Positions 25,208-32,445 of a stretch of DNA of 64,000 nucleotides are shown piece after piece; the stretch's first letter is position 1, and each line of letters begins with the position of its first letter. Origin of the DNA: Phenylobacterium sp. (lineage in GTDB: Bacteria > Pseudomonadota > Alphaproteobacteria > Caulobacterales > Caulobacteraceae). Under the pieces are notes generated by a model. That model had not been told where the DNA came from. It did no database searches and saw only the letters and a program-made list of their open reading frames with translations. Made by a program: the position numbers and the translations under genes. The stretch is taken from contig NZ_JAHBYD010000018.1 in assembly GCF_019636135.1 (NCBI RefSeq), forward strand, positions 44,153-108,152. Reading direction: 5' to 3'.

Positions 25208-25358
25208 GGCGCGTCAGCGCCGCTTGGATTCAACCACGAACGAGCACGAAGACGCACGAACAGGCCGCAGGTGACCGCAGCGCGCCCAGATCGTCCCCGA
25301 CGCGTTCGTGCGTCTTCGTGCTCGTTCGTGGTTCCAAATGACCGCGCCTGCGGCGCGC
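25208..25358. repeat. AACC/GGTT repeat with CACGAA units, best-preserved copy
   Basis: The left side hairpin GGCGCGTCAGCGCC (25208) leads through GCTTGGATTC to the left arm AACCACGAACGAGCACGAAG ending GACGCACGAA (25232-25260). The right arm (25305-25333) is its exact inverse over 29 bp. CACGAA recurs every 10 bp in each arm. GGTTCCAAATGAC and the side hairpin GCGCC-TGC-GGCGC (25344-25356) follow. The 44-bp centre has no recognisable content. Confidence 0.92.
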
Positions 25359-25433
25359 ACAAGGCTCGTGGATCAGCGCGCGCGGTCTCGTCCTAGGTCC
25401 GCACTCAAATCCCTTTGAGGGAATCAATGACTT

Positions 25434-25465
25434 CCGCCCATCCCGGCATTCGCCGGGATGGGCGG
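25434..25465 (-). terminator. 13-bp perfect stem after PEP-CTERM gene
   Basis: CCGCCCATCCCGG-CATTCG-CCGGGATGGGCGG is a perfect 13-bp stem with a 6-base loop, 15 bp beyond the stop codon of the minus-strand PEP-CTERM gene. Its arm is also part of a repeat family (see 38943), so it may be a repeat used as a terminator. A smaller hairpin TCCCT-TTG-AGGGA lies at 25410-25422. Confidence 0.65.
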
Positions 25466-25480
25466 TATCGAGGACCGGCC

Positions 25481-26251
25481 CTAGATCGGCCTGAACCGGC
25501 GCCTGCGCAGCATCGCGCCCGTCGCGCCGAAGCCCATGATCATCAGCGCCCAGGCGCCCGGCTCCGGGATCCCGGGCGGCGGCGGCTGGCAGCCGTCGCC
25601 GTCGCAGATCGCGTCGCGGCCGGCGACGACGTAGGTCGCGCCCGGCCCCGTGCCGCCCGGTCCGTCGAAGATGTCCACCGCGAACCACCAGCCCCCGCCG
25701 AAGCCGCCCTCGGAGCCCGAGGTGTTCGACGCGAACCGGTTGCCGGTTCCGAGCGCCGTGACGCGGTTGTCGTCGCCGATCTCCGCGCCGAGGCCCGCGA
25801 ACGTCAGGCCGTTCGCGTTGTAGACCTCGAACACCAGCGAGGTCTTGCCGTTGTTCGAGCCGGGCCCGCAGCAGGCGAAGGCGTTGGTGAAGGTCCCGAA
25901 GGCGCCCGTCTGGGTGAAGGGCCCGCTCGCCGGGTTCTGGTTCACGAACGGGTTCGTGCCGCCCGTCGAGATCAGCGTCACGCTGCTGCCCGCGACGTCG
26001 GTCAGGTTCCAGGTGAACGCCCAGTGCGAGCCGGTGTCGATGATGCGGTCCTGGTCGTCGATGAGGTCGACGGTGATGCGCACCGTCTTGCCGTCGCCCA
26101 GGTCCTCGGCCGTCACCGTGCCCTTCGAATACGACAGGTGGCCGCCGGCGTCGGTCCAGTCGAGCTGGGTCACGAACGTCAGCGCCGAGGCCGGCGCGGC
26201 GCCCAGCGCCAGGAGGGCCGCCGCGCTCGCGGCCAGAACATGCTTCTTCAT
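25481..26251 (-). CDS. PEPxxWA-CTERM sorting-domain protein
   Basis: A 256-residue exported protein. Signal peptide MKKHVLAASAAALLALGAAP with cleavage after ASA; C-terminal sorting tail GIPEPGAWALMIMGFGATGA then RRRRF. The body is strand-rich with a cysteine pair (AFACCGPGS) and a second pair near the C-terminus (AICDGDGC). It resembles the other sorting-tail protein at 2190 only in the tail. AAGGGG precedes the ATG at 26251; the in-frame codons upstream do not make a signal peptide. Surface or extracellular matrix role is inferred from the tail type. Confidence 0.85.
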   Translation of the reverse strand: MKKHVLAASAAALLALGAAPASALTFVTQLDWTDAGGHLSYSKGTVTAEDLGDGKTVRITVDLIDDQDRIIDTGSHWAFTWNLTDVAGSSVTLISTGGTNPFVNQNPASGPFTQTGAFGTFTNAFACCGPGSNNGKTSLVFEVYNANGLTFAGLGAEIGDDNRVTALGTGNRFASNTSGSEGGFGGGWWFAVDIFDGPGGTGPGATYVVAGRDAICDGDGCQPPPPGIPEPGAWALMIMGFGATGAMLRRRRFRPI

Positions 26252-26395
26252 CACGCACCCCTTCGGTGGAATTGCCTTCCGTCTCCCCGCGCTGAGACGG
26301 GCTGTCGAACTATAGGCCCGGCCGCCGGCCCCCCTGAGCGACACGCCTGAAAGGAGAACGACCCGCGCCTCGCGTGCATCTGCGAACGGCTCTCA

Positions 26396-27352
26396 TCAGT
26401 GCCTCGTCGCCTTGGCGTCCAGGGCCCGCCGGGCGGCGGCGTAGGGCGAGTCGAACGCGGTCACGCCCAGCGCCGCGCGCACGTCGTCGAGGCGCAGGTC
26501 CATGAGGTCGTTCCAGGGCGCGCCGATCAGCGGCGGCGTGGTGCGGCCGTGCGCCCAGCCCTTGAAGATGCTGTCGAGCGTGAGCTCCAGGCTGGGCGGC
26601 CGGCGCACGCTCATCGCGCCCAGCGTCACCGCGGTGGAGAGCGCCGAGTAGTGGTGCGCGACCTGGGCCATCAGGAAGCCGCCCAGCGCCGCGCGGTCGA
26701 GGCCGGCGCGCCCGTATCCGGCCACCAGGCCCAGCAGGGGCAACGTCTGGATCACCCGGATGTTGATGGAGTTCAGCGGCGCCGGCATGTGCCGCAGGAG
26801 CGCGATCAGCGGCGGCCCGAAGGGATCGGCCAGGCCGCCGGCGTGCGACAGCTCCTGGCTGAGCAGGAAGCCCAGCGAGGCCGGACGCCGCTGGGACAGC
26901 GACGCCACGTCGAGGGGCCGCGGCAGGCCGCCCGCCGCGGCCTCCGCGACGCCGCGGCATTCGAGCGCCGTCGCCGCCATCCGGGGGTTGATCCCCGGGT
27001 CGAGCTCTCCGGCCAGTTGCAGGGTCCGCTCGGCGATCACCGCATGGGGCGTCGTCGTGGGCAGGCTCGCCAGGTCCCAGAACAGGCGCCAGAAGCCGGG
27101 CGAGATCGGCAGGGGATCGTCGGATTTCAGGCGGGGCGGGAAGATCGGGCCCGAGAGCCAGCCGGCCGCGGCGTTGTCGTAGATGTCGGCCATGCGCTCC
27201 GGCGCGGCGGCGGCCACGTGCAGGGTCTTGGCGGCCAGCGCGCGCAGGCCCACCGAGGTCACGCCGTGGCGCAACCCGACCGCCAGCGCGCCCGCATCGC
27301 CGCCGCCGACCTGCGCCATCGTCTCGAAGACGCCCTTCGTCGCAGCTCTCAT
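26396..27352 (-). CDS. protein of unknown function, 318 aa
   Basis: A helical, Ala/Leu-rich protein with several conserved-looking patches: NAAAGWLSGPIFPPRLKSDD, PISPGFWRLFWDLASLPTTT, LNSINIRVIQTLPLLGLVAG and AHHYSALSTAVTLGAMSVRR. No signal peptide or clear membrane helix is present. I do not recognise a family. The ATG at 27352 is chosen because upstream in-frame codons are Arg-rich and low-complexity; an internal ATG 11 codons later is also possible. Divergent from ruvC with a 215-bp gap containing an AT-rich stretch (GATAATTAGCGATATGTCGA near 27411). Confidence 0.65.
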   Translation of the reverse strand: MRAATKGVFETMAQVGGGDAGALAVGLRHGVTSVGLRALAAKTLHVAAAAPERMADIYDNAAAGWLSGPIFPPRLKSDDPLPISPGFWRLFWDLASLPTTTPHAVIAERTLQLAGELDPGINPRMAATALECRGVAEAAAGGLPRPLDVASLSQRRPASLGFLLSQELSHAGGLADPFGPPLIALLRHMPAPLNSINIRVIQTLPLLGLVAGYGRAGLDRAALGGFLMAQVAHHYSALSTAVTLGAMSVRRPPSLELTLDSIFKGWAHGRTTPPLIGAPWNDLMDLRLDDVRAALGVTAFDSPYAAARRALDAKATRH

Positions 27353-27567
27353 GCTGCGTCTTGCCCTTGCACCCGGAACGCCGACACCGCTCCCCCGGCC
27401 CCTGATCGCATCGATAATTAGCGATATGTCGATAATCTGACGCCTGCGGCGCATTGCCCGGACTCAAACACCCGAGAGGGGAATTCCACACGCATGAGGC
27501 GCAGCCGCCCCCGCGCAAGGTTTCCGCAAGCTTTCTGCGCTCGGATGGGGCAGGTTCGGAACAGACG

Positions 27568-28116
27568 ATGAACGCGCCGATTCGCCCCATCCGCATCCTC
27601 GGCCTCGACCCGGGCCTGCGCCGCACCGGCTGGGGCGTGATCGCGTGCCAGGGCGCGCGCCTCAGCCACGTCGCCCACGGCGTCATCGCGCCCGACGCCG
27701 CCCTGCCGTTCGCCGAGCGCCTGCACGTGCTCTTCGTGGAGATCGAGGCGCTGATCGCCGCCCACGCCCCCGACGAGGCCGCCGTCGAGGAGACCTTCAT
27801 GAACAACAACGCCGCCTCGGCGCTGAAGCTGGGCCACGCCCGCGCCATGGCCCTGGTGGTCCCGGCCCGCGCCGGCCTGCCGGTCGCCGAATACGCCGCC
27901 ACCGTGGTCAAGAAGGCCGTCGTCGGCACCGGCTCGGCCGACAAGGCCCAGGTCGGCTGGATGATCGCCCGCCTCCTGCCCAGCGCCGGCCGGACCGCCG
28001 CCGACGCCGCCGACGCCCTGGCCGTCGCCATCGCCCACGCCCACGCCCGCACCGCGCGCCGCGCGCCGCGTGGCCTAGAGGGCGTTCCGAAAAGTGGGAA
28101 CCGGTTTTCGGAATAA
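27568..28116 (+). CDS. ruvC: crossover junction endodeoxyribonuclease RuvC
   Basis: A 182-residue Holliday-junction resolvase. Acidic catalytic residues lie in ILGLDPGLRRTGWGVI (Asp15 region), EAAVEETFMNNNAASALKLG (Glu), and the C-terminal AADAADALAVAIAHAHA (Asp pair). It cuts junctions migrated by RuvAB. The last ~12 codons (LEGVPKSGNRFSE) and the stop codon come from a dispersed repeat, so the C-terminus has been replaced or extended. Unusually, ruvA is about 3.5 kb away instead of immediately downstream. Confidence 0.94.
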   Translation: MNAPIRPIRILGLDPGLRRTGWGVIACQGARLSHVAHGVIAPDAALPFAERLHVLFVEIEALIAAHAPDEAAVEETFMNNNAASALKLGHARAMALVVPARAGLPVAEYAATVVKKAVVGTGSADKAQVGWMIARLLPSAGRTAADAADALAVAIAHAHARTARRAPRGLEGVPKSGNRFSE

Positions 28117-28181
28117 ACGCGCGACAAAACAAAAACCTAGAGCGGCGATCTGATTCCATCAGATCGCAACCCGCTCTAGGG
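28075..28181. repeat. CTAGAG-bounded double-hairpin repeat overlapping ruvC end
   Basis: CTAGAGGGCG starts the repeat. TTCCGAAAA-GTGGGAACCGG-TTTTCGGAA is the first hairpin, then after an A-rich linker (ACAAAACAAAAACC) comes CCTAGAGCGG enclosing CGATCTGAT-TCC-ATCAGATCG and closing with CCGCTCTAGG. I have the impression that similar GTGGGAACCGGTTTTCGG repeats are widespread in alphaproteobacteria. It supplies the final codons of ruvC. Confidence 0.8.
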
Positions 28182-28196
28182 GCTTGCCGCGGGACG

Positions 28197-28580
28197 TTAC
28201 TTTCCCGCGTCTGCGATCGGGTCCGGACTCCAGGGGCTGTCCAGCGGCCCGTAGATCGCCTCGCCGTAGGTCCGCGGCGCGAGCTTGCCGCAGCGGGCCA
28301 GGCCCGCCCGCTCCGCCCGCGCGAGCTCGCGCATATAGGCCACGTCGCTCTCGTGCTCGGCCGCGCCCTCCATCGCCGCGTCCATCACCACCATGAACGA
28401 GGCCGCCTTGACCGCCCGATAGCGCGCCAGGAACTCCGGCCGCGTCCGCAGCCAGGCGTAGACCGTGCCCACCGACGGCATCCCCGGCTCGCGGCAGACC
28501 TTGTAGAGCGGCGCCCCGAACAGCAGCCGGTCGCAGACCGCCTCGGCCAGGTCCGGCGAATAGCAACTGCGGCCCCGGTT
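28197..28580 (-). pseudogene. terminase small subunit-like fragment, 5' truncated
   Basis: The frame reads GRSCYSPDLAEAVCDRLLFG, APLYKVCREPGMPSVGTVYA, WLRTRPEFLARYRAVKAASF... to SPWSPDPIADAGK. The pattern Y-S-P-x-x-A-x-x-(I/V)-C-x-R-L ... CREPGMPS-x-x-T-V-x-x-W-L is the N-terminal HTH of phage terminase small subunit-like proteins. No start codon occurs before similarity ends near 28580, where repeat DNA begins; the ATG at 28481 sits inside the conserved region. So the gene has probably lost its 5' end to a repeat insertion. It is the only phage-like sequence in the window. Confidence 0.55.
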
Positions 28581-28627
28581 CCACGACGCAGGACGCGCGA
28601 GTCTCCTCTCCCGAGCCCAAAGACCTC

Positions 28628-28836
28628 ACCTCCCCCGCGCAGCGGCGGGAGGGGGACCGTCCGCCGAGGCCGGCGCGAGCCGGCTGTAGAGCGGATGGTG
28701 GAGGGGGCGAGCCGCCTCGACGACCGTGAAGCCGCCAAGTCGTTCCGCAGAGCCTGAGGCTTGCCCCCTCCACCACTCGCTCTCCGGCTTCGCCTCGGCG
28801 AGCGGTCCCCCTCCCGCCGCTGCGCGGGGGAGGTAA
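28628..28836. repeat. CTCCCCC...GGTGGAGGGGG repeats, inverted pair (copies 2 and 3)
   Basis: Copy 2 (28628-28710, plus) has GTCCGC (28659-28664) pairing with GCGGAT (28691-28696) around CGAG, GCCGGC-GCGA-GCCGGC and TGTAGA. Copy 3 (28763-28836, minus) has GCTCGC pairing with GCGAGT around CGAGGCGAAGCCGGAGA. Both are framed by GGGAGGGGGACC and GGTGGAGGGGG. The two copies face each other and can form one long cruciform with two side branches. The ~50-bp centre shows nothing recognisable. Confidence 0.88.
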
Positions 28837-28880
28837 GGTCGCCGTCCCACCCGGTCCTTGAGCCCCGGCGCCGCGCGGCC

Positions 28881-29696
28881 TCAGCCGCTCGCGGAGACCA
28901 GGCCGCGGTACTCGCGCCAGAACGCGACGAAGTCGGCGCACTCGTCCTCGAAGCGCGCGCTCCACGCCTCGGCGACGCCCGAGCGGGCCTTGCGCACGTC
29001 CGGCGAGTTGCGCCGGGGCGCGAACGACAGGTCGAAGGCGTCGGCGATGGCCTGCACGCCGTCGTCCACGTTGCGGGCGAGATCCTCGTAGGTCAGCTCG
29101 ACGCGCGGCGTGTCGCAGCTCTCGAAGTAGAGCCGCCAGTAGTATTCCTGGTTCAGGATGTTGCGGGCCTGCTCGATGATCGCGCGCGCGTCGAACGGCG
29201 TCTCGGCGTGCCGCGCCGCCAGGTCGTCGTCTCCGTCTCCGTCTCCGCGCACGTGCCAGACCTGCGTCGCCTGGGCGAGCGCCAGCGACACCGCCTGGGC
29301 GACGAAGTCCTCGCGCCGGAGCCATACGATCAGGTCCAGCGGCTCGTAGAAGGCGCGCAGCAGCTCGGCCTCGCGGGCCAGCCGGAACCGCCACCAGTCC
29401 GTCTTCAGCCCGAACACCCCGTCGCGGGACGCGAAGCAGGACGAGACATAGCGCTCGAAGTCGTCGAGGCTCGGGTTGGGGAACAGGCGCTCGAATTCCG
29501 AGATATAGCTCTCGTTCAGGAACTCGTTCGGAAAGCCCAGGTCGCCGTACTCGGCGATGCGCGAGCAGAGCAGGGTGCTGCCCGTGCGCCCGGTCGTGGC
29601 GATGAGATAGCGCTTCACGGGCGCCCGCGCGGACGTCTGCCGGAAGAACGGGCTGTCGCGGCGCGCCGCCAGGCGCGAACAGATGGACTCGAGCAA
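28881..29696 (-). CDS. Stf0-family sulfotransferase
   Basis: A 271-residue PAPS-dependent sulfotransferase-like protein. RYLIATTGRTGSTLLCSRIA carries the 5'-phosphosulfate loop, GFPNEFLNESYI the PxE motif, and LIVWLRREDFVAQAVSLALA the 3'-phosphate loop; FGLKTDWWRF and VELTYEDLARN are also family-typical. Stf0 enzymes sulfate trehalose in mycobacteria; in other bacteria substrates are glycans or lipids. The start is TTG, supported by GGAG seven bases upstream. It lies in the island that separates ruvC from ruvA and has no obvious pathway partner nearby. Confidence 0.87.
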   Translation of the reverse strand: MLESICSRLAARRDSPFFRQTSARAPVKRYLIATTGRTGSTLLCSRIAEYGDLGFPNEFLNESYISEFERLFPNPSLDDFERYVSSCFASRDGVFGLKTDWWRFRLAREAELLRAFYEPLDLIVWLRREDFVAQAVSLALAQATQVWHVRGDGDGDDDLAARHAETPFDARAIIEQARNILNQEYYWRLYFESCDTPRVELTYEDLARNVDDGVQAIADAFDLSFAPRRNSPDVRKARSGVAEAWSARFEDECADFVAFWREYRGLVSASG

Positions 29697-29826
29697 CGCC
29701 TACTCCATCGACACGCTCGCCCTCGAAGCCTGCCGACGGTCCGCGATCGTTCCGTACAGGCCGAGGCCGAAATGCGGACGATCAACTATCGCGCGCACCA
29801 TCGCGAGAATAAAAATCGTATAAGTT

Positions 29827-30083
29827 GAGACTTGTCCACCCGATGACCTGCGGAGATCGCGGAGATGCGCGACCGCAGCGCCCCCTCCACCGCTTCGCGG
29901 TCCCCCTCCCCCGCTTCGCAGGGGAGGTTCGCGTTTTCCAGTACCTCCCCCATTCATGGGGGAGACCCGAAGGGTGGAGGGGGCGCTGCGGCCGCGCTCT
30001 GCGCATCTCCGCGATCTCCGCGGTTCATGTCATGACCCGGGCGGACGAGCCGCCCGCATCCCTATGCGATGGCCCCCGCCCCT
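29827..30083. repeat. composite AACC/GGTT repeat with nested CTCCCCC repeat
   Basis: Left arm (degenerate linker CCACCCGATG, then ACCTGCGGAGATCGCGGAGA-TGCGC) and right arm (CTGCGCATCTCCGCGATCTC-CGCGGTT, then CATGTCATGACC, GGGCGG-ACGAG-CCGCCC and CTATGCGATGGCCC). The left outer part is lost. The centre (29873-29992) is a complete CTCCCCC-type hairpin: GCGCCCCCTCCACC-GCTTCGC-GGTCCCCC on the left and GACCC-GAA-GGGTGGAGGGGG on the right. The remaining ~130 bp before it (29697-29826) hold no gene; TATAAG at 29818 is a possible -10. Confidence 0.85.
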
Positions 30084-30153
30084 TGAGGCCGCCGGGGCTT
30101 GGGGCAAGATGCGCGTCGGGCGGCCTGGCCGTCGTCGGAGCCTGGGGACGATC

Positions 30154-31302
30154 ATGCATCGCCGCGCCGTTCTCGCCGCCGCCGCGGCCCTGCCGCTCGG
30201 GGCCTGCGCGCCGCCGCCGCCGGCCGCGCCCTCGGGCGTGCGGCTCGACCACCTGCGGACCTGGACGGCCCTGGAAGCCCGGGCGCTGCTGGGGCTCGCC
30301 GGCATCGGCGGCGTCGCGCCGCGCCACACGGTGGACGCCTGGCGCATCCTCTATCCGTCCACCGACAGCGCCGGGCGGGCGATCCGGCTCTCCGGCCTGC
30401 TGGCCCTGCCCCGCGCCCCGGCCGCGAGCCTGGTGAGCTGGCAGCACGGCACGACGACCACCCGCACGGCCGTCCCGTCGCGCCTCTCCGTCGACGGCCT
30501 TTCCGCCGCCCTGGTGTTCGCCGGAACCGGCCGCGCCGCCATCGCCCCCGACTACATCGGCCTCGGCGACTCCCCGCTCACCCACCCCTACCTCGTCGCC
30601 GACGACACCGCCCGCGCGGTCACCGACCTCCTCGCCGCCGCCCGCCAGGTCGCGGGCGTGCCGAAGACGCCGCCCTTCCTGGCCGGCTTCTCGCAGGGCG
30701 GCACGGCCAGCCTCGCCGCCCATGCCGCGCTGGAGGCCCGGGGCGAGCGCGTGCGCGCCAGCGCCTCGGTCTCGGGCGCCCAGAACCTGCGGACGGTCAG
30801 CTTCCCCGTGGCCCTGGCCGGCGGCTCGCCGAACCACCCGGTCTACCTGGCCTACCTCGTACGCGGATACTGCGCCCGCTATGGCCGGCCGCTGGAGAGC
30901 GTGCTGACGCCCGCCGCCGCCGCCCAGGTGCGCGAGGTGTTCGACACGCCCCGCAAGCCCGAGGAGGTGATGGCCGGCCTGCCGCGCCGCCCGCGCCAGA
31001 TGTTCAACCCGGACTTCCTCGCCGCCTTCGACAACAACACGGCCAACTGGCTGCTCGACGCGCTCGCCGACAACGAGACGAGCCATTTCACCCCGAAGGC
31101 GCCGATCCGCCTCTACTACGGCGGCGCCGACCGCGACGTGGTCCCCGCCGAAGCCCTGCAGACGGCCGCCGAGATGCAGGAACGCGGCGGCCCCGCCTTC
31201 GCCGTGAAGGTCGGCGACTACGACCACGACAACGTGATGCTCCCCGCCGCCCCGCTGATCTTCCGCTGGCTCGCCGAACTCGAAGGCCAGGGCCACGCCT
31301 GA
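30154..31302 (+). CDS. lipoprotein alpha/beta hydrolase, secretory-lipase-like
   Basis: A 382-residue predicted lipoprotein: MHRRAVLAAAAALPLGACAP has a lipobox LGAC with Cys18. The hydrolase core has GRAAIAPDYIGLGDS, the nucleophile elbow FLAGFSQGGTASL, an acid in IRLYYGGADRDVVPAE, and His in VGDYDHDNVML. The DYxGLG and GFSQGG motifs suit the secretory lipase/esterase (LIP) group. GGGGA lies near the ATG. It sits between repeats upstream of ruvA and is part of the block that interrupts ruvC-ruvA. Confidence 0.85.
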   Translation: MHRRAVLAAAAALPLGACAPPPPAAPSGVRLDHLRTWTALEARALLGLAGIGGVAPRHTVDAWRILYPSTDSAGRAIRLSGLLALPRAPAASLVSWQHGTTTTRTAVPSRLSVDGLSAALVFAGTGRAAIAPDYIGLGDSPLTHPYLVADDTARAVTDLLAAARQVAGVPKTPPFLAGFSQGGTASLAAHAALEARGERVRASASVSGAQNLRTVSFPVALAGGSPNHPVYLAYLVRGYCARYGRPLESVLTPAAAAQVREVFDTPRKPEEVMAGLPRRPRQMFNPDFLAAFDNNTANWLLDALADNETSHFTPKAPIRLYYGGADRDVVPAEALQTAAEMQERGGPAFAVKVGDYDHDNVMLPAAPLIFRWLAELEGQGHA

Positions 31303-31352
31303 AACCGCCGCAGGCGGACGGACAGGGGTCGTGCTGAGCGGGCGAGCATCCT

Positions 31353-31481
31353 GCGCGCCGCAGGCGCCCTTGAGATGGACCACAGAAAACACGGAAGGAC
31401 ACGGAAGGGGCTCTGCGGGGTCCGCCGCCTTCCGTGTTTTCTGCGTTTTCCGTGGTTGAATCCAAGCGGCGCTGACGCGCC
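31353..31481. repeat. AACC/GGTT repeat with CACGGAA units
   Basis: Left side hairpin GCGCGCCGCAGGCGCC, linker, then ACCACAGAAAACACGGAAGG-ACACGGAAGG (31379-31408); right arm CCTTCCGTGTTTTCTGCGTT-TTCCGTGGTT (31428-31457), GAATCCAAGC and side hairpin GGCGC-TGAC-GCGCC (31468-31481). The outer flank GGATTCAACCAC with the GGCGCGTCAGCGCC hairpin is identical to that at 25208. The remaining ~190 bp before ruvA carry short hairpins (CCCCGGATCAGGTCCGGGG near 31532; TCTCCC-GCAA-GGGAGA near 31558) and no gene. Confidence 0.87.
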
Positions 31482-31670
31482 CTCGAAGCTGAAAGGCTCG
31501 CGCCACCTCATCCGGCACACTGCGCGCGCCACCCCGGATCAGGTCCGGGGCAGGCTCTTCTCCCGCAAGGGAGAGGCGCCGCCAATGACTGGCGGCATAA
31601 GTTCGCCATCGTTCCCCCGGAGTCCCGGCTGCGGTACCTCTGGACCGCACATGTTCCCGGTGATTCGCAC

Positions 31671-32285
31671 ATGATCGGCCGCCTGCGCGGCGCCGTGGCC
31701 GAAGTCGGCGAGGAGGACGCCCTGATCGACGTCATGGGCGTGGGCTACGTCGTGCGCTGCGGCAGCCGCACGCTGGGCCGCCTGCCCGAGATCGGGGCCG
31801 AGACCCTGCTGCACGTCGAGAGCGCCTGGGGCGAGCAGACCGGCCTCACCCTCTACGGCTTCCTCGACCGGGCCGAGCGGGGCGCCTTCGTGCAGTTGCG
31901 CGCGATCCAGGGCGTGGGCCCGAAGGCGGCGCTGGCCGTCCTCGACGTCCTGCCGCCGGCCGAGCTGGCGTCCGCCGTCGTCCGCGAGGACAAGGCCGCC
32001 GTCGCCCGCGCCAACGGGGTGGGGCCGAAGCTGGCGCTGCGCATCGTCACCGAGCTCAAGGGCAAGCCGCTGGGCGACGGCGCGGGCGCCGGCTTCCACG
32101 CCCAGATCGCGCCCGTCGCGCCCGGCAGGCCCAGCGCCTCCGGCGAGGCCGTCGCCGCCCTCCTCGGCCTGGGCGTCGCCGAGCCCCAGGCCCGCCGCGT
32201 CGTCGAAGCCGCCGCCGTCCGCCTCGGCGAGGACGCCGAACCCCCCGCCCTCATCAAGGCCGCCCTCCAGGAGCTGGGCCGGTGA
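31671..32285 (+). CDS. ruvA: Holliday junction branch migration protein RuvA
   Basis: A 204-residue DNA-binding subunit that holds the four-way junction for RuvB. The N-terminal OB fold begins [20 protein letters not shown], the two helix-hairpin-helix motifs are [19 protein letters not shown] and [19 protein letters not shown], and the C-terminal RuvB-binding domain includes [20 protein letters not shown]. Length is normal. A repeat separates it from ruvB, unlike the close spacing in most relatives. Confidence 0.95.
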   Translation: MIGRLRGAVAEVGEEDALIDVMGVGYVVRCGSRTLGRLPEIGAETLLHVESAWGEQTGLTLYGFLDRAERGAFVQLRAIQGVGPKAALAVLDVLPPAELASAVVREDKAAVARANGVGPKLALRIVTELKGKPLGDGAGAGFHAQIAPVAPGRPSASGEAVAALLGLGVAEPQARRVVEAAAVRLGEDAEPPALIKAALQELGR

Positions 32286-32297
32286 CGTCGTGCCGTG

Positions 32298-32421
32298 GCA
32301 GCGCCCCCTCCACCACTTCGTGGTCCCCCTCCCCCGCTGCGCAGGGGAGGTTCGCGTTTTCCAGTACCTCCCCCATTCATGGGGGAGGGGGACCGCGAAG
32401 CGGTGGAGGGGGCGCTGCGGC
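32298..32421. repeat. CTCCCCC-type hairpin repeat between ruvA and ruvB
   Basis: GGCAGCGCCCCCTCCACC and GGTGGAGGGGGCGCTGCGG are the outer arms. The left side hairpin is ACCAC-TTC-GTGGT, the right ACCGC-GAA-GCGGT, then the core AGGGGAGGTTCGCGTTTTCC and CTCCCCC-ATTCATG-GGGGGAG. The ~44-bp core is identical to that nested at 29931-29973. It ends 25 bp before the ruvB start and would lie inside a ruvAB transcript. Confidence 0.9.
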
Positions 32422-32445
32422 CGTGCGCCGCGCGAGGGTCGTTCC

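Noticed and set aside
25232..25333. CRISPR-like array of short repeats
   Set aside because: Units are 6-10 bp, three per arm and inverted across a centre, without ~30-bp repeats and regular unique spacers; no cas genes are present.
28141..28181. Rho-independent terminator or attenuator for ruvC
   Set aside because: The hairpin belongs to a dispersed repeat, lacks a T-run, and the preceding A-rich linker is part of the repeat; termination there is possible but not supported specifically.
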